From an uncultured Caulobacteraceae bacterium (GTDB lineage: Bacteria; Pseudomonadota; Alphaproteobacteria; Caulobacterales; Caulobacteraceae), in NCBI GenBank assembly GCA_903929535.1, contig CAIYVC010000130.1, forward strand, positions 1 through 50,529: DNA of 50,529 bases, read 5' to 3'. Positions within the stretch are counted from its first letter, which is position 1. Every line of letters begins with the position of its first letter. A program made the translations under genes and the position numbers. Below are positions 49,468-50,529 of this stretch, one piece after another. Under the pieces are notes generated by a model. That model was not told the DNA's origin. It did not search any database and saw only the letters and a program-made list of their open reading frames with translations.

Positions 49468-50529
49468 ATGCTGGTCCCGCCGACCGTCAGGCCGGTGAGC
49501 TTCAAGCTCGGCTGACCCACGCCCACCGGCACGCCTTGGCCGGCCTTGCCGCAGACGCCGACGCCGGGGTCGAAGCAGAAGTCGTCGCCGATCATCTGCA
49601 CCCGGGTCAGGGCCGAGGGGCCGTCGCCGATCAGGGTCGCGCCCTTGACCGGAGCGGTGATCTTGCCGTCCTCGATCAGATAGGCCTCGGTGCACTGGAA
49701 GACGAACTTGCCGTTGGTGATGTCCACCTGGCCGCCGCCGAAGTGGGCCGCGTAGAGCCCCCGCTTGACCGACTTGATCATCTCCTCGCGGGGCGTGTCG
49801 CCGCCCATCATGGCGGTGTTGGTCATGCGCGGCAGAGGCATGTGGGCATAGGACTCGCGGCGGCCGTTGCCGGTGGCCTTCATGCCCATCAGGCGCGCGC
49901 TCATGCGGTCATGCATGTAGCCGACCAGGATGCCGTCCTCGATCAGCACGGTGCGCTCGGTGGGAGTGCCCTCGTCGTCGATGGTCAGCGAGCCGCGGCG
50001 GCCCAGGACCGTGCCGTCGTCGAACACGGTGACGCCGGGGGCGGCCACCCGCTCGCCGATGCGGCCGGAGAAGGCGGAGATGCCCTTGCGGTTGAAGTCG
50101 CCTTCAAGCCCGTGGCCGACCGCCTCGTGCAGCAGCACGCCGTTCCAGCCGGGGCCGAGCACCACGTCCATCTCGCCGGCGGGGGCGGGCACGGCGTCGA
50201 GGTTGACCAGAGCCTGGCGCAGGGCCTCGTCGATCTGCTCTTCCCACTTGTCTTGAGTGATCCAGGTCTCGAAGCCGGTGCGCCCGCCGGCGCCCGAGGA
50301 GCCGGATTCGCGGCGACCGTCCTTTTCCACGGTGACCTGGACGTTGAGGCGCACCAGGGGGCGCACGTCACGCAGCAGGCGTCCGTCGCCGCGCAGAATC
50401 TCGATCTGGCGGCGCTCGCCGTGCAGGGAGGTCATTACCTGGACCACGCGCGGGTCGCGGGCGCGGGCGGCGGCGTCGATCTGCTGAAGCAGGGAGACCT
50501 TGTCGGAGAAGGCCGGGGAGGCGAGGGGG
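49464..50529 (-). CDS. tldD: TldD zinc metalloprotease subunit (5' end beyond the window)
   Basis: The last 355 codons of tldD are visible. The zinc motif is in [20 protein letters not shown] (HExxxH). [58 protein letters not shown], and [39 protein letters not shown] complete the family pattern, with [20 protein letters not shown] at the C-terminus. The frame stays open to the window edge ([21 protein letters not shown]), matching the conserved TldD N-terminal half, so the gene is intact but cut by the window. TldD forms a heterodimer with TldE, encoded at 34140. Its stop overlaps that of the convergent POT gene by 4 bases (CTAG). Confidence 0.95.
   Translation of the reverse strand, partial: PLASPAFSDKVSLLQQIDAAARARDPRVVQVMTSLHGERRQIEILRGDGRLLRDVRPLVRLNVQVTVEKDGRRESGSSGAGGRTGFETWITQDKWEEQIDEALRQALVNLDAVPAPAGEMDVVLGPGWNGVLLHEAVGHGLEGDFNRKGISAFSGRIGERVAAPGVTVFDDGTVLGRRGSLTIDDEGTPTERTVLIEDGILVGYMHDRMSARLMGMKATGNGRRESYAHMPLPRMTNTAMMGGDTPREEMIKSVKRGLYAAHFGGGQVDITNGKFVFQCTEAYLIEDGKITAPVKGATLIGDGPSALTRVQMIGDDFCFDPGVGVCGKAGQGVPVGVGQPSLKLTGLTVGGTSI

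Overview
The window is about 50.5 kb of GC-rich chromosomal DNA, densely packed with short intergenic gaps. No gap between genes exceeds 300 bases; the longest, about 240 bases at 18046-18283, holds a heat-shock promoter and a probable RNA thermometer. Gene content and protein character point to an alphaproteobacterium of the Caulobacter/Phenylobacterium type. The supporting signs are lipid A/Kdo genes, DUF2093 beside xseA, DUF1236, DUF4170, a PraR-like XRE regulator, plant-type GshA, an AUU-started infC and an alphaproteobacterial sigma-32 promoter. I saw no rRNA, tRNA, CRISPR array, insertion sequence, prophage or origin. The family assignment rests on recalled protein families, not on a search.

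Layout. 1-3.7 kb: start of an MFS exporter, infC, two coupled glycosyltransferases (GT9, GT4) and a divergent esterase. 3.7-14.8 kb: a secreted metallophosphoesterase, then a sugar-nucleotide block: galU, glmM, a TPR protein with a GT9-like C-terminus, ugd, a phosphogluco/phosphomannomutase and kdsD with a coupled small membrane protein. 14.8-22.1 kb: gpmA coupled to a shortened RibD-like deaminase, a pentapeptide-repeat protein, hsp20 with its control region, a lipoprotein methyltransferase, an SCP2 protein, a lipase-like hydrolase, a DoxX protein, hisN and an XRE regulator. 22.2-32.3 kb: lpxL, an M23 peptidase, DUF2093, xseA, purD, DUF427 and the coupled cassette msbA-DUF374-waaA-lpxK. 32.4-41.4 kb: a tyrosine-phosphatase-like protein, DUF4170, cysQ, tldE, DUF1236, ubiD, an NAD-binding epimerase-like protein, a VOC protein, an ETF-beta-type methyltransferase, a lipoprotein and ubiA. 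41.5-50.5 kb: a second exporter-type ABC protein, a peroxiredoxin, ppk2, rsmE, gshA, a divergent DUF427 paralogue, a POT peptide transporter and the 3' part of tldD.

Together the genes cover envelope building (UDP-sugars, Kdo, lipid A acylation and export, peptidoglycan editing), ubiquinone synthesis (ubiA, ubiD), thiol and peroxide defence (gshA, peroxiredoxin, cysQ) and TldD/TldE proteolysis. Most of this is core housekeeping. I do not see a convincing new multi-gene system. The most interesting items are local: the AUU start of infC, the sigma-32 plus ROSE-like control of hsp20, an M23 peptidase with Cys in place of a zinc-ligand His, a RibD-like protein with a collapsed reductase domain, a methyltransferase with a Tat-like lipoprotein signal, and seven of eleven convergent gene pairs that share overlapping stop codons.
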